Assembly: GCA_002863125.1 (NCBI GenBank) | Contig: PKEB01000019.1 | Coordinates: forward strand, 1-64,000 | Direction of reading: 5' to 3' | Origin: Flavobacteriales bacterium | GTDB taxonomy: Bacteria; Bacteroidota; Bacteroidia; Flavobacteriales_D; Sanyastnellaceae | DNA length: 64,000 bases | Shown: positions 17,525 through 27,824 of the stretch, in pieces | Layout: each line of letters opens with the position of its first letter | Position numbering within the stretch: the first letter of the stretch is position 1 | Notes under the pieces: generated by a model | What the model was told of the DNA's origin: nothing | Seen by the model: the letters and a program-made list of their open reading frames with translations, nothing else | The model's database searches: none | Made by a program: the position numbers and the translations under genes

Positions 17525-18078
17525 GCGACACCACCACTTCCCACTTGCAAACCGCCCGCGATGCGCTAGATCGATGCCAAGATTTGCTCGCAGATGAATC
17601 GCCAGAATGGGCCGAACTCAACGCCGCGCTGCACAGCGCACAACGGGCCATTGCCATCGCCGAATACACCCGTGAATTGGCGGTGAATGCGCCTCCCGTC
17701 GAAGAAGCGGAAGTCGGAGTCGCTCCAGCGCCCGTGGAACCCACGCCCCTCGAGGTAGCAGTGGCCGAGGTGACCATCGAGGAGCCAGCGCCCCTGCCGG
17801 CAGCCGGGGCCTCGTTGGCCGAGCGCCTCAGCGAACAACGCCTCGAAAGCCTAAAAAACAGCCTGAGCATCAACAACCGCGTTCGCTTCGCATCGCTTTT
17901 GACCGACGGCGACGTACCGGCTTTACTGAAGTTGTGCGACGCGCTGGAGGCGAGTGACAACTTTGAAGCGGCACAGGTTTTGATCCTCGAAACCGCTGGA
18001 GATGTGGACTGGGACGACGAGGAAAACGGCGGGGTAGAGTTCCTTTCGTTGGTGCGGCGTTTATTTATAACTGTATGA
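17521..18078 (+). CDS. Conserved hypothetical protein between the AsmA-like gene and rsmI
   Basis: A 185-residue soluble protein. The N-terminal 55 residues predict a helical hairpin. Residues about 58-105 form a low-complexity Pro/Val/Glu-rich linker (EEAEVGVAPAPVEPTPLEVA). The C-terminal 75 residues (LKNSLSINNRVRFASLLTDG then LKLCDALEASDNFEAAQVLI) resemble a helical segment seen in unnamed Bacteroidota proteins. No enzyme motif is visible. It overlaps its neighbours by 4 bases on both sides, so it is translated together with the AsmA-like protein and RsmI. The function is unknown. Confidence 0.75.
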   Translation: MSDTTTSHLQTARDALDRCQDLLADESPEWAELNAALHSAQRAIAIAEYTRELAVNAPPVEEAEVGVAPAPVEPTPLEVAVAEVTIEEPAPLPAAGASLAERLSEQRLESLKNSLSINNRVRFASLLTDGDVPALLKLCDALEASDNFEAAQVLILETAGDVDWDDEENGGVEFLSLVRRLFITV

Positions 18079-18767
18079 GTACCGCCAACCGCGCCCTCGG
18101 CACCCTTTATTTGGTTCCTACGCCCATCGGAAACCTCTCCGACTTCACGCCACGGGCCGTTGACGTGTTGAAGGAAGTGGCCTACGTTTTAGCCGAAGAC
18201 ACGCGGACTACAGGGAAATTGACCCGGCATTTCGGCGTCGAAACACCGCTCAAAGCGTTCCATCAACACAACGAACACAAATCCACTCCTGGTTGGGTAC
18301 AGGCCCTGCAAAATGGGCAGTCCCTCGCTGTTTGCTCCGATGCCGGTACGCCTGGGATTTCGGACCCGGCCTTCCTGCTGGTTCGCGCCTGTGTGGAAGC
18401 CGACATTCCTGTGGTGTGCCTGCCGGGGCCCACGGCCTTCGTGCCCGCTTTGGTCACCTCGGGAATCCCGTGCGACCGGTTTGTCTTTGAAGGATTCCTC
18501 CCCCACAAGAAGGGCCGACAAAAGCGCCTGGGCCTGCTCGCTGAAGAGCAACGAACCGTCGTTTTCTACGAATCCCCGCACCGCATTGTCAAGCTACTCC
18601 AAGAATTGGAAACGCACTGCGGCCCAGAGCGGTGGGTAGCGTGCGCTCGAGAGATCAGCAAGCTCCACGAACAAACCGTTCGCGGAACGGTGGCGGACGT
18701 ATTGGAGCACTTCAGCCAGCACGAACCCAAGGGCGAGTTCGTGGTCGTCGTTGCCGGTAAAGCGTAA
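18075..18767 (+). CDS. rsmI: 16S rRNA 2'-O-ribose methyltransferase RsmI (C1402)
   Basis: A 230-residue SAM-dependent methyltransferase of the tetrapyrrole-methylase fold that modifies C1402 in the decoding centre. Signature blocks are LVPTPIGNLSDFTPRA, LAEDTRTTGKL, VCSDAGTPGISDPAFLL and FEGFLPHKKGRQKRL. It is slightly shorter than many homologues but complete. ATG at 18075 overlaps the preceding stop. It ends 2 bp before the convergent radA stop. Confidence 0.96.
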   Translation: MSTANRALGTLYLVPTPIGNLSDFTPRAVDVLKEVAYVLAEDTRTTGKLTRHFGVETPLKAFHQHNEHKSTPGWVQALQNGQSLAVCSDAGTPGISDPAFLLVRACVEADIPVVCLPGPTAFVPALVTSGIPCDRFVFEGFLPHKKGRQKRLGLLAEEQRTVVFYESPHRIVKLLQELETHCGPERWVACAREISKLHEQTVRGTVADVLEHFSQHEPKGEFVVVVAGKA

Positions 18768-18769
18768 AC

Positions 18770-20143
18770 TCAGAATAAGCGGCCGTGCAAGTCGCTGACC
18801 TGCTGGATGCCCACCAACTGCATCGCTGTGCCTTTCGGCACCTCGATGTTGCGCGCGTGACCGCTGTAAAACATCCGTTTCATCCCCAATCGACTCGCCT
18901 CCGCAATGCGCTGGTTCATGCGCGGCACAGGCCGAATCTCGCCCGTGAGTCCCACCTCTCCGGCAAACACGGTCCCCCACGGCAGCGGAACATCCAACAC
19001 GCTGCTTAGAATGGCAGCAACGACCGCCAAATCGATGGCGGGGTCTTGAATTTTCAAGCCGCCCGCCAAATTGAGGAACACGTCCTTCGACCCAAGCTTG
19101 AATCCACAGCGCTTTTCCAAGACCGCCAACAGCATGTTCAAACGGCGCAGATCAAATCCCGTACCCGAGCGTTGGGGTGTGCCGTACACAGCCGTTGACA
19201 CCAGCGCCTGCACTTCCACCAGCATCGGACGCGCGCCTTCCAGGGCTGCCGATACCGCTGTTCCGCTCAGCGCATCCGCTTCCGACCGCTGGCCCAACAA
19301 GGCATCGGAAGGATGATCCACCGCCTTCAGGCCCGATCCGCGCATCTCGTACAGGCCGAGTTCAGCGGTGGTTCCAAATCGGTTTTTAGCGGCCCTCAGC
19401 ATGCGGTAGGCGTGGTGGCGTTCCCCTTCAAATTGAAGGACGACATCCACCATGTGCTCGAGCACCTTCGGTCCGGCCAACGAGCCTTCCTTCGTGATGT
19501 GGCCGATAAAAAACACCGGAACGTGGTGCTGCTTTGCAAACCGGGTGAACGCCGCCGCCGTCTCTCGAATCTGCGCCACCGAACCCGGAGCCGACTCCAC
19601 TTCAGGGAGGAACATGGTTTGAATGGAATCGATGATGACTGCATCCGGCTTGTTCGCCTCCAATTCGCGCAGCACCGCTTGGGCGTCTGTCTCAGCAAAC
19701 ACAAAAAGCGACGGCGAAACCGTCCCCAAGCGCTCGGCCCGCATGCGGACCTGTTCCGGGCTTTCTTCCCCCGCTACATAGAGGATGCGCTGGGAGTGTG
19801 CAGCCATGTGCAGCACGGACTGAAGCATGAGGGTGGATTTGCCGATGCCCGGTTCACCACCGAGCAACACCACGGCGCCAGGAACGACGCCCTGTCCCAA
19901 CACACGGTCCAATTCTGCGTCACCTGTGGGAGTCCGGCCCAATTCGAGGACTTCGACATCCGCGAGCGGTTTGGCCTCAACAGGCTTCAGCGAGGCGCGC
20001 TGCCGGCGTTCGCTGGGCGTATTGGGGCGAACCGTAAAGGCCTCCAGTGTATTCCACGCTTTGCACGAGGGGCACTGGCCTACCCATTGCACCGATTCCT
20101 GGCCACAAGCCGTGCAGACGTAATGGGTCTTCGCTTTGGCCAA
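18770..20143 (-). CDS. radA: DNA repair protein RadA
   Basis: A 457-residue RecA-like ATPase that drives branch migration in recombinational repair. An N-terminal zinc finger has Cys10, Cys13, Cys24 and Cys27. Walker A is GEPGIGKST, the RadA motif KNRFG is present, and the C-terminal Lon-like domain follows with the region QDPAIDLAVVAAILSS. The start must be TTG at 20143 (MAKAKTHYVC), since no ATG gives the zinc finger. It lies 7 bp after the large T9SS gene, but a functional link is unlikely. Confidence 0.95.
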   Translation of the reverse strand: MAKAKTHYVCTACGQESVQWVGQCPSCKAWNTLEAFTVRPNTPSERRQRASLKPVEAKPLADVEVLELGRTPTGDAELDRVLGQGVVPGAVVLLGGEPGIGKSTLMLQSVLHMAAHSQRILYVAGEESPEQVRMRAERLGTVSPSLFVFAETDAQAVLRELEANKPDAVIIDSIQTMFLPEVESAPGSVAQIRETAAAFTRFAKQHHVPVFFIGHITKEGSLAGPKVLEHMVDVVLQFEGERHHAYRMLRAAKNRFGTTAELGLYEMRGSGLKAVDHPSDALLGQRSEADALSGTAVSAALEGARPMLVEVQALVSTAVYGTPQRSGTGFDLRRLNMLLAVLEKRCGFKLGSKDVFLNLAGGLKIQDPAIDLAVVAAILSSVLDVPLPWGTVFAGEVGLTGEIRPVPRMNQRIAEASRLGMKRMFYSGHARNIEVPKGTAMQLVGIQQVSDLHGRLF

Positions 20144-20150
20144 TGCTGGA

Positions 20151-23100
20151 TCAGTTGTCGCGCAAAATGGTCACGTGCCCATTGTAGTCAAACCCATTGG
20201 GCAGGCTCATGGTGTACCAGTAAGTGCCGGTCTCGCCGTTGTTCGGACGCCAAGCGCTTTCGTTGCGGTAATTGTCGTCTGAGTATACCAACTGGCCCCA
20301 ACGGTTGTAGATGCGCATGCGTACGTTGTCGTATACCTCCAATCCTTGAATGTGGAAATCCTCGTTCAACGGATCACCGTAGTCCGGTGTAAAGACGTTG
20401 GGCACGACGAGCTCGCAGTAGTCAACAATGACGTCCCACTCCTCACGTACTCCACCCACTGCACACGGGTTGATGGCCGAGCCCACCAATGCAATGCCGT
20501 ATTCCCAGCAATTCTGGTTAAGCATCGAGCTGATCACGGTCATCGCATCTTCCGGATCCCCGAAGTAAATCGTTGTGTCTGGGCACTCGACCCACCATTC
20601 GTACTCGCCCGCGCCGTCGACCCAGTCTGTGCCGTTCCATGTTTGGGCGTTCAAGTCAAACTCGTATTCCACCTCCGGGCACAGGGTCAAGTGAGGTCCG
20701 TCATTGTTACCGGCCTGCGTTGCTTCAATCAGGCGGAACGGATTCGACCACTGCCAATAATCAACGCCATTATCATCCACCAAAATCGGCTCCGGCTCAA
20801 TGGTCGGAGGCAATCCAATGTACAAGTAGCTGCACACCGTATTGGTCTCGCATTCAAACGGATCCGTGTAGTCGAGGCAAATTTCCGTCCCATCGTAAAT
20901 GCTCGCGTCATCCACTTGCCACGTCAGGTCGGTCGAGCCGTCCGGCCAAACCACGGTGTACCCTTCCGGCAAATCCGGAATGACCGAAGCAAACCCGTCG
21001 CCCAAGCAGTCGATGGTCATGCTTTCGAGCGGGGGCGGAATGTCGCCTACAATCGTGATGTTGGCACACGCCTCACCTGAGCCGCATTGGTTGGTCACCT
21101 CCACGCAGTACTCCCCCGTACTCACGGCGGTGTACTCTTCGGCAATTTCTCCGGGAAGCAAGTCACCGTTGAGGTACCACTCAAAGTTCAAGTCGTCCGT
21201 ATCCGGGCTAGTCGGGTCGAGGTACACCTCGCCTCCGTCGCAAAGGCTTGCGTCCTCCAGACTTGGGTCCGGCGTATACTGGGAATAAAGTGGAACAGAC
21301 GCGGAAGCCGAACCGCAGCCGTTGGTGACCACAATCGACGCGTTGTACGTTGTCGTCGTGGAGAACGAGTAGTCATTCGAAGCTACCCCATCTTCCCCTG
21401 GGGCGGACCAGTTCAATTCGGCTGTCCCGCCGATGTCTTCCACTTCCGCAAATACTGTTTCACTTTCGCCGTTGCATAGCAAGTCGTCAAGAACAGAGAG
21501 GGAAACAGACGGTTCTTCGGTGATTTCGATGTCGTAACAGTAGTCTGTTTCGCAGGTCTCCTCGGTGAAGCAAATCTCGTACAAGCCGTAGCTCGAAGGC
21601 GAGAATTCCGTGTCGTATTCGTTGACGTTCGAGAAGGACCACGGCACAGGACCGGACAGGCATTGCCACGTTCCCGTCGCTGGCGACGCTTCGCATTCGG
21701 AGGCAGACGAGAAAATGGTCCCCGCCGACAAATCGCTGATGGTCGTAGCGTTCAAGAACCCACAGTTGTATACAGATACCGAGAGCACATCACTGTCGAT
21801 GCTTGCATCCTCGTAGAAAATGATTTCAATCTCGTCGCCAGCAACTATGTCGAAGTCGAACTGCTCAAACGCATCGAATGAAGTTAAGATATAGCTGTCT
21901 TCGCCATTGATGATGAGTTCCAGGTAGCTACCTCCCCAGCCCGAGTCCTCATTGGAGCTCATGTAAATCAGCAGCGCACCTTCTTGCGGGCTAGAATACC
22001 CCCCTTCGAAGACCACATTTTCCGGAATGCCATCGCAGAAGGGGTCGACCGTGACTTCAGGGATGTACGAACCAACGGTTTCGATGATGAAAACGCGTTG
22101 TCCTTGGCAGCCGTCCTCATCCGTCACCAAAAGCCGGTACGTTCCCGCCGTCAATTCAGCACCCGCGTCGCCTACATAGGACACCACTTCACCTCCTAAT
22201 CCGTTCCAATCGGCATCCCATTGGTACGAGGCATATTCCAATTGCTCCAGCGAATCCACCACGGCTATGGCCGTTTGTCCTGGGCATACCGCCGGTGGGT
22301 CAACAACCACATCCGGCAAGAAATAGGGGCTTTGATCTACGTAAAACTCCTCTTGAACCTGACACTGGTCGATGTAACCCGTGACAAAGAACGTTCCGCC
22401 GAAGGTGTAGGTATTGGTATTGCCAACGGTGCCGTTCGACCAAATGATCTCGTCAAAATCGCCCGTCGCCGTCAACTCCAATTCGCCTCCGGCGCAGATG
22501 GCCGTGTTGCCATCTACCGTTAACGTCGGGAGTTCGATGTCAAGCACCTCAATGTAAATCGTGTTAACCGTCTCGCCAACGGGAGAACCATTATCCGTAG
22601 CCGTGATGATGATTTCTTGGAAGCCAACGTTGGAAGCCTGCGCCGTAAATATGCCCGTAATCGTAGTAACATCGTCGCCTTCAGTAATGGTGTAATCCCA
22701 CCCTGGCAAATCCGTCGACGTAACCGTGATTGTCTGACCAGGTTCTGGCCCCAAGAAGCCCAAATCCAGCTCGTACGTATTGCCGAGGCACATAATCAGC
22801 GTATCACAACCCACGTTGGCCGTTGGGAACGGCGCCAGGTTCTCTGTATCCCCTTCTGAATTCATGATGAAGCTTCTGTAGTCCAGCCAGTTCACTCCGT
22901 CATCATATCCATCACCGGAGCCGGCGGGGCCGTTGTATACATCATCCAAGGTGTTGAATCTTCCGAACTGCAGGTAAGGGCCGGTATCACCCGGAGTATC
23001 CATGCCAACTGTCGCAGGAGTGTTTCCGCAACACCCATTACTTCCACCTATGTCCCCGTGTGCCCAGTCCATATTCAAGTAACACATTTGGGTGTTGGCG

Positions 23101-23855
23101 TCCCCTGGAAGGTAGTCGGAGTCATCACTGGTGATGATGATTTGGTAGGAATTGAACAGGTCCTCGCCTTGGTTGTAGTAACCTACATCCACAAAATTGA
23201 TGAACACTTCGTTCTGGGTGATCTTGTAATAGACCTCTCCTGACACACGGTAGTCTGAGTCTCCCCAAAAACCGGCGATTTGGTACACCTCATCCGTCGT
23301 GAATGGAAATTCCTCTGGCGTCCAATCGATAGTGTAGTCGTCAAAAGAAATCGAGCCTTTCGAATTCAGGTAAAACTCAGAGAAAGTCTGACCGTACATC
23401 TCGAAATCAAATCCCATTGGGATGGGTTCGGTGGAGTAATCCACGTTGATGCCAGCACCCGAAAGGTAAAATTGATCGTCCTCAGTAATCTGAGTGTACG
23501 ATTCGTCCGGCTCCACCCAGCAATCGCAACCGCTGGTCGTGATCAGCATTCGGCTTGCCTTGCGCTCCGCAATCTCGTCCGCATGCTCCGCTTGCCACTT
23601 GTCCTTGTGTTCTTTCAAAATGCGCTTGGCTTCGCTGTGATCATACGCTTCCCAAGCACGGAAGATTTCCCATTCTTCTCGGGTCATGTTCAATACGGCT
23701 CCTTTGAATGAGCCATACCGATCAAGGATGCCGTCGACTGTCGTTTCAGACGGTTGGACATACGGAGCAGAACCATCATGGGTTGAATAATCGAGCTGAG
23801 CAACTGCCATGCTTGTGGCAGTACTCAAAACCAAAGTCAAAATGAATCGCGTCAT
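20151..23855 (-). CDS. Giant secreted protein with nidogen-like domain and T9SS type B sorting domain
   Basis: A 1234-residue protein. The signal peptide is residues 1-20 (ending SMAVAQ). A charged helical segment (about 55-105) follows, then a nidogen-like (NIDO) domain at about 145-300 with QIAGFWGDSDYRVSGEVYYK and MCYLNMDWAHGDIGG. Several Ig/PKD-like beta domains span about 370-1100, some with paired Cys. The C-terminal about 95 residues are the gliding-motility/CHU_C sorting domain (VVPNVFTPDYGDPLNEDFHI, MRIYNRWGQLVY, ending HVTILRDN). The protein is strongly acidic. It should pass the outer membrane by T9SS and act at the surface or outside, perhaps in adhesion; no catalytic motif is seen. 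ATG at 23855 is chosen for the signal peptide. Confidence 0.9.
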   Translation of the reverse strand: MTRFILTLVLSTATSMAVAQLDYSTHDGSAPYVQPSETTVDGILDRYGSFKGAVLNMTREEWEIFRAWEAYDHSEAKRILKEHKDKWQAEHADEIAERKASRMLITTSGCDCWVEPDESYTQITEDDQFYLSGAGINVDYSTEPIPMGFDFEMYGQTFSEFYLNSKGSISFDDYTIDWTPEEFPFTTDEVYQIAGFWGDSDYRVSGEVYYKITQNEVFINFVDVGYYNQGEDLFNSYQIIITSDDSDYLPGDANTQMCYLNMDWAHGDIGGSNGCCGNTPATVGMDTPGDTGPYLQFGRFNTLDDVYNGPAGSGDGYDDGVNWLDYRSFIMNSEGDTENLAPFPTANVGCDTLIMCLGNTYELDLGFLGPEPGQTITVTSTDLPGWDYTITEGDDVTTITGIFTAQASNVGFQEIIITATDNGSPVGETVNTIYIEVLDIELPTLTVDGNTAICAGGELELTATGDFDEIIWSNGTVGNTNTYTFGGTFFVTGYIDQCQVQEEFYVDQSPYFLPDVVVDPPAVCPGQTAIAVVDSLEQLEYASYQWDADWNGLGGEVVSYVGDAGAELTAGTYRLLVTDEDGCQGQRVFIIETVGSYIPEVTVDPFCDGIPENVVFEGGYSSPQEGALLIYMSSNEDSGWGGSYLELIINGEDSYILTSFDAFEQFDFDIVAGDEIEIIFYEDASIDSDVLSVSVYNCGFLNATTISDLSAGTIFSSASECEASPATGTWQCLSGPVPWSFSNVNEYDTEFSPSSYGLYEICFTEETCETDYCYDIEITEEPSVSLSVLDDLLCNGESETVFAEVEDIGGTAELNWSAPGEDGVASNDYSFSTTTTYNASIVVTNGCGSASASVPLYSQYTPDPSLEDASLCDGGEVYLDPTSPDTDDLNFEWYLNGDLLPGEIAEEYTAVSTGEYCVEVTNQCGSGEACANITIVGDIPPPLESMTIDCLGDGFASVIPDLPEGYTVVWPDGSTDLTWQVDDASIYDGTEICLDYTDPFECETNTVCSYLYIGLPPTIEPEPILVDDNGVDYWQWSNPFRLIEATQAGNNDGPHLTLCPEVEYEFDLNAQTWNGTDWVDGAGEYEWWVECPDTTIYFGDPEDAMTVISSMLNQNCWEYGIALVGSAINPCAVGGVREEWDVIVDYCELVVPNVFTPDYGDPLNEDFHIQGLEVYDNVRMRIYNRWGQLVYSDDNYRNESAWRPNNGETGTYWYTMSLPNGFDYNGHVTILRDN

Positions 23856-23997
23856 GAGCAGGTTTTCTTTTGTCACGCCTTCGGCGTTTCCGTAGTTTTC
23901 CACAGCAGAAACGTCCAAAGAGTTCGTAAATATAAGGCATCAGGCGACCCAAATAAATAACCCGCTCCCAATCTCAAAGACACTGGGCATTCCGCGC

Positions 23998-24005
23998 TAA
24001 TTTTG
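23998..24005 (+). promoter_or_regulatory. -7 box of lepA
   Basis: TAATTTTG matches TAnnTTTG exactly and ends 17 bases before the lepA ATG. No clear -33 element is visible. The 167-bp gap also carries a 5-bp hairpin (23875-23887) in the leader of the divergent T9SS gene. Confidence 0.5.
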
Positions 24006-24022
24006 TGCCCTAATCGCGAGCG

Positions 24023-25813
24023 ATGAAAAACATTCGAAACTTCTGCATCATTGCCCACATCGACCACGGGAAAAGTACCTTGGCCGACCGCCTGCTCCAG
24101 ACCACTGGAACCATTACAGAGCGGGAGATGCAGGACCAAGCGCTCGACGATATGGACCTCGAACGCGAGCGGGGAATTACCATCAAAAGCCACGCCATTC
24201 AGATGGCTTACAAAGCCGAAAATGGAGAGGAATATGTGTTCAATTTGATTGACACTCCCGGGCACGTTGACTTCAGCTACGAAGTGTCCCGTTCCATCGC
24301 GGCGTGCGAAGGAGCATTGCTCATCGTAGATGCCACACAAGGCATTGAGGCTCAGACGATTTCGAATTTGTACTTGGCGCTTGAGCACGACTTAGAAATC
24401 ATTCCAATCCTCAATAAGATGGATTTGGACTCCGCCGACCCCGAAGTAGTTGGCGATCAAATTGTGGACCTCATCGGCTGTTCCATGGACGACATCGTAC
24501 CCGCCAGTGGCAAGACGGGATTGGGCGTCGAAAACATCCTCGAAGCCATCGTAGCGCGCGTACCTGCACCGAAGGGCGATCCGGAAGCCCCGCTGCAAGC
24601 CATGATTTTCGACAGCGTCTACAATCCTTTCCGAGGCATCATCGCGTACTACCGCATCCTCAACGGCCGACTGAAAAAAGGGGATCAGGTGAAGTTCTTC
24701 GCAACCAACCGCGAATACGAAGCCGACGAAATTGGGGTGCTCGGGATGGATCTGCAGCCCCGCAAAGAGATGACAGCAGGCAACGTAGGCTACATTATTT
24801 CCGGCATCAAGAACGCCCGCGAAGTCAAGGTGGGTGACACCATCACGCTCAAAGAAAACCCTTGCCAGGACCGGGTGAAAGGGTTTGAAGACGTCAAGCC
24901 GATGGTTTTTGCCGGCATCTACCCCGTCGACACCGAAGACTATGAGGAGCTGCGTGCCTCCATGGAGAAGCTCCAACTCAACGATGCATCGCTGGTATTT
25001 GAACCAGAATCTTCGGCCGCCCTCGGTTTCGGATTCCGCTGCGGATTCTTGGGGATGCTCCACATGGAAATTATCCAAGAGCGCCTGGAGCGGGAATTTG
25101 ATATGACGGTCATCACCACCGTTCCCAACGTGAGCTACCACGCCTTCACCAAAGACGGCGAGAAGCACATCGTCAACAACCCGTCCGACCTGCCTGAACC
25201 GAACCACCTCGATCACGTGGAGGAGCCGTTCATCAAGGCGCAGGTCATCACCAAAAGCGAGTACATCGGCCAGGTGATGAACCTCTGCATCGAGAAGCGC
25301 GGGGTGTTGAGTAACCAGGTGTATTTGACATCAGACCGGGTCGAACTGAGCTTCAGCATGCCCCTTGGCGAAATTGTCTTTGACTTCTACGACAAACTGA
25401 AGTCCGTCTCCCGTGGCTATGCATCGTTCGATTACTTCCCGGACGAATACAAACCATCCAACCTCGTCAAATTGGACATCATGCTGAACGGCGACGGAGT
25501 CGATGCATTGAGCGCTCTGATTCACCGGGACAACGCCTTCAACCTGGGCAAGAAAATCTGCCTCAAGCTGAAAGAGCTCATCCCGCGTCAGCAATTCATG
25601 ATTGCGCTCCAAGCAGCCATCGGCGCCAAGATCATCGCGCGTGAAACCATCAAGCCCGTTCGAAAGGACGTTACCGCGAAATGCTACGGCGGGGACATCA
25701 CCCGGAAGCGGAAGCTGCTCGAAAAGCAGAAAAAGGGAAAGAAGCGGATGCGTCAGGTGGGCAACATCGAAGTGCCCCAATCCGCCTTCCTCGCGGTGCT
25801 CAAATTGGATTGA
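24023..25813 (+). CDS. lepA: Elongation factor 4 (LepA)
   Basis: A 596-residue translational GTPase that acts on stalled or maturing ribosomes. G1 is [10 protein letters not shown]3 DTPGHVDF, and G4 lies in [10 protein letters not shown]. The LepA-specific C-terminal end is intact ([20 protein letters not shown] then [17 protein letters not shown]). The length is normal. It is convergent with rlmN, with only 9 bp between stops. Confidence 0.98.
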   Translation: MKNIRNFCIIAHIDHGKSTLADRLLQTTGTITEREMQDQALDDMDLERERGITIKSHAIQMAYKAENGEEYVFNLIDTPGHVDFSYEVSRSIAACEGALLIVDATQGIEAQTISNLYLALEHDLEIIPILNKMDLDSADPEVVGDQIVDLIGCSMDDIVPASGKTGLGVENILEAIVARVPAPKGDPEAPLQAMIFDSVYNPFRGIIAYYRILNGRLKKGDQVKFFATNREYEADEIGVLGMDLQPRKEMTAGNVGYIISGIKNAREVKVGDTITLKENPCQDRVKGFEDVKPMVFAGIYPVDTEDYEELRASMEKLQLNDASLVFEPESSAALGFGFRCGFLGMLHMEIIQERLEREFDMTVITTVPNVSYHAFTKDGEKHIVNNPSDLPEPNHLDHVEEPFIKAQVITKSEYIGQVMNLCIEKRGVLSNQVYLTSDRVELSFSMPLGEIVFDFYDKLKSVSRGYASFDYFPDEYKPSNLVKLDIMLNGDGVDALSALIHRDNAFNLGKKICLKLKELIPRQQFMIALQAAIGAKIIARETIKPVRKDVTAKCYGGDITRKRKLLEKQKKGKKRMRQVGNIEVPQSAFLAVLKLD

Positions 25814-25822
25814 ACCCGCGGC

Positions 25823-26887
25823 TCAACCTTCTTTCAACTGCGGCGTGGCCGCTGCATTTTTGTTGGCCAACTGGCCACAGGCCGCATCGATGTCTTTTCC
25901 GCGTGATCGGCGGACATTCACGATGATGTTGCGGCTTTCGAGCAGCCCTACAAAGGCGTCCACCCGCTCCGGTGCGGCTTGCTGAAATTCGCCGCCATCG
26001 ATGGGATTGTATTCAATCACATTGACCTTGCACGGAACGCAGGCGCAAAAATTCGCCAGCTCCTGCGCATCCTCCAACTGGTCATTGAAGTCGCGGAAGA
26101 TGATGTATTCAAACGTCACCCGCGTTCCGGTCTTCTCGTGGAAATATTGCAGCGCTTCGGCCAGCGCCTCCAGGTTATTGGATTCGTTGATGGCCATGAT
26201 GCGGTTCCGTTTTTCGTCATTCGCCGCATGCAATGAGAGGGCCAGATTGAACCGGACCTGATCATCCCCCAGTCGCTTGATGGCCTTGGCAATCCCCGCC
26301 GTGCTCACCGTGATTCGCTTCGGCGACATGCCCAGCCCCGGATCGCCACAAATGCGCTCCACCGATTCCAGCACGGCGCGGTAATTCAACAGCGGTTCGC
26401 CCATGCCCATGTAGACGATGTTCGTCAGCCCTTGGTTGTACTGCTCTTGCGCCATGCCCCGGATCATTTCAACCTGGTCGTAGATCTCGCCAGCGCTCAG
26501 GTTTTTGAGCAACTTGAGCCGACCCGTTGCGCAAAACTTGCACGCCAAGCTGCATCCGGCCTGGGAAGAAATGCACGCTGTCATGCGCTTGGACGTAGGA
26601 ATCAACACCCCCTCAACAACCTGGCCTGCGCGCACATCAAACGCGCATTTGATGGTGCCGTCGCTGCTGAACTGCTGGTCCGCCACTTCGATGCGGTTCA
26701 ATTCAAACGCCGCATCCAATCGCTCGCGGAGCCCCTTCGAGAGGTTGCTCATTTCCTCGAACGAAGCCGCCCCTTTGGTCCAGAGCCATTCCTCAATTTG
26801 CTTAGCTCGAAACGCCTTTTCACCCAATCCCACAACGGCTTCCTTGAGCTCGCTCGAAGTGAGGGTTCGGATGTCTTGCTTCGCCAT
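25823..26887 (-). CDS. rlmN: Dual-specificity 23S rRNA/tRNA adenine-C2 methyltransferase RlmN
   Basis: A 354-residue radical-SAM enzyme that methylates A2503 of 23S rRNA and A37 of some tRNAs. The cluster cysteines are Cys112, Cys116 and Cys119 (GCSLACKFCATG). Cys105 and Cys337 (IDAACGQL) correspond to the two catalytic cysteines of the family. It follows a perfect TATCTTTG box 7 bases before the ATG. Confidence 0.97.
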   Translation of the reverse strand: MAKQDIRTLTSSELKEAVVGLGEKAFRAKQIEEWLWTKGAASFEEMSNLSKGLRERLDAAFELNRIEVADQQFSSDGTIKCAFDVRAGQVVEGVLIPTSKRMTACISSQAGCSLACKFCATGRLKLLKNLSAGEIYDQVEMIRGMAQEQYNQGLTNIVYMGMGEPLLNYRAVLESVERICGDPGLGMSPKRITVSTAGIAKAIKRLGDDQVRFNLALSLHAANDEKRNRIMAINESNNLEALAEALQYFHEKTGTRVTFEYIIFRDFNDQLEDAQELANFCACVPCKVNVIEYNPIDGGEFQQAAPERVDAFVGLLESRNIIVNVRRSRGKDIDAACGQLANKNAAATPQLKEG

Positions 26888-26894
26888 GGGACAG

Positions 26895-26902
26895 CAAAGA
26901 TA
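26895..26902 (-). promoter_or_regulatory. -7 box of rlmN
   Basis: TATCTTTG on the minus strand matches TAnnTTTG exactly and ends 7 bases before the ATG, so the leader would be a few bases at most. Confidence 0.5.
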
Positions 26903-26930
26903 CGCCGTCGCCGTGCAGGTGCCGAGGCAC

Positions 26931-27731
26931 TCAGCCCATGGATGGGGCGTCCTCTGCGGCCATCGGCAGTTCTGGGCCTTCCCGCACCTCGATCATCAAT
27001 TCCACCAAACGCTGGCGAACGGCGTCCCGCTTGCGAACAGCGATGGGGACTTCTTTTCCGTTTTGCAAATGCAGCGTACCGTTGCGGTGATTGTACGATT
27101 GCACAGCAGCCAAGCGAACCAAAAACGAGTTGTGCGCGCGATGGAAGACCGGGTCTTGCAGCATTTGCTCAATGCGTTTGAGGTTTTTCGACACTGTGAT
27201 GCGCTTGCCCGATTCGAGGTAGAAGGTGGAATAACTCCCCGAAGCCTCAACGTAGAGGATTTCCGAATGGCGGATGAAATAACGCTGGCCCGAGGTCACC
27301 AATTCAATGCGACGTCCACCTGGTCGCTCGGCGGTGTTTTCGCCTCGTGCGATCAGCAGTTTTTCCGTAATGCGCTTGGCACACGCCACGAGATCGCGCT
27401 CGTCCACGGGTTTGAGCAGGTAGTCAAATGCCCGCTTCCGCAGCGCTTCCACGGCGTATTCATGGTAGGTGGTGCAAAAGACCACGAAGAACTTTCGGCC
27501 CTCGAACCGGTCCAGGAATTCCAAGCCCGTCTCGTTGGGCATCTGGATGTCCAGAAAAACCAAGTCAGGGGCGCACTCTTTGATTACTTGGTACGCCTCG
27601 GCAGCACTCGAAGCCGTCTGGATGACCTCAAAATTGGGGCAGTTTTTCTCAATTTGTCGGCAAATCGATTGCCGTGCGTGCAATTCATCATCCACAACCA
27701 CACACCGAATCTTCGTTTCAGAATTGTCCAT
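26931..27731 (-). CDS. LytTR-family response regulator
   Basis: A 266-residue two-component regulator. The receiver domain (about 8-125) has the acidic pair in VVVDDE, phospho-acceptor Asp61 in FLDIQMP and Lys107 in LLKPVD. The C-terminal LytTR DNA-binding domain (about 165-262) has FIRHSEILYVEASGSYSTFY and HRAHNSFLVRLAAV. No histidine kinase adjoins it; in Bacteroidota the partner is often a LytS/YehU-like kinase elsewhere. ATG at 27731 is preferred over an in-frame TTG at 27776. Its targets cannot be told from here. Confidence 0.93.
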   Translation of the reverse strand: MDNSETKIRCVVVDDELHARQSICRQIEKNCPNFEVIQTASSAAEAYQVIKECAPDLVFLDIQMPNETGLEFLDRFEGRKFFVVFCTTYHEYAVEALRKRAFDYLLKPVDERDLVACAKRITEKLLIARGENTAERPGGRRIELVTSGQRYFIRHSEILYVEASGSYSTFYLESGKRITVSKNLKRIEQMLQDPVFHRAHNSFLVRLAAVQSYNHRNGTLHLQNGKEVPIAVRKRDAVRQRLVELMIEVREGPELPMAAEDAPSMG

Positions 27732-27824
27732 ATCATTTTTTGATTTATGGCTCAAATCAAGCGATATCAAAAACAACCCTCAACGGGAGATTTATACGCG
27801 TAAGCGTTTGATTCACAAGCGTTT

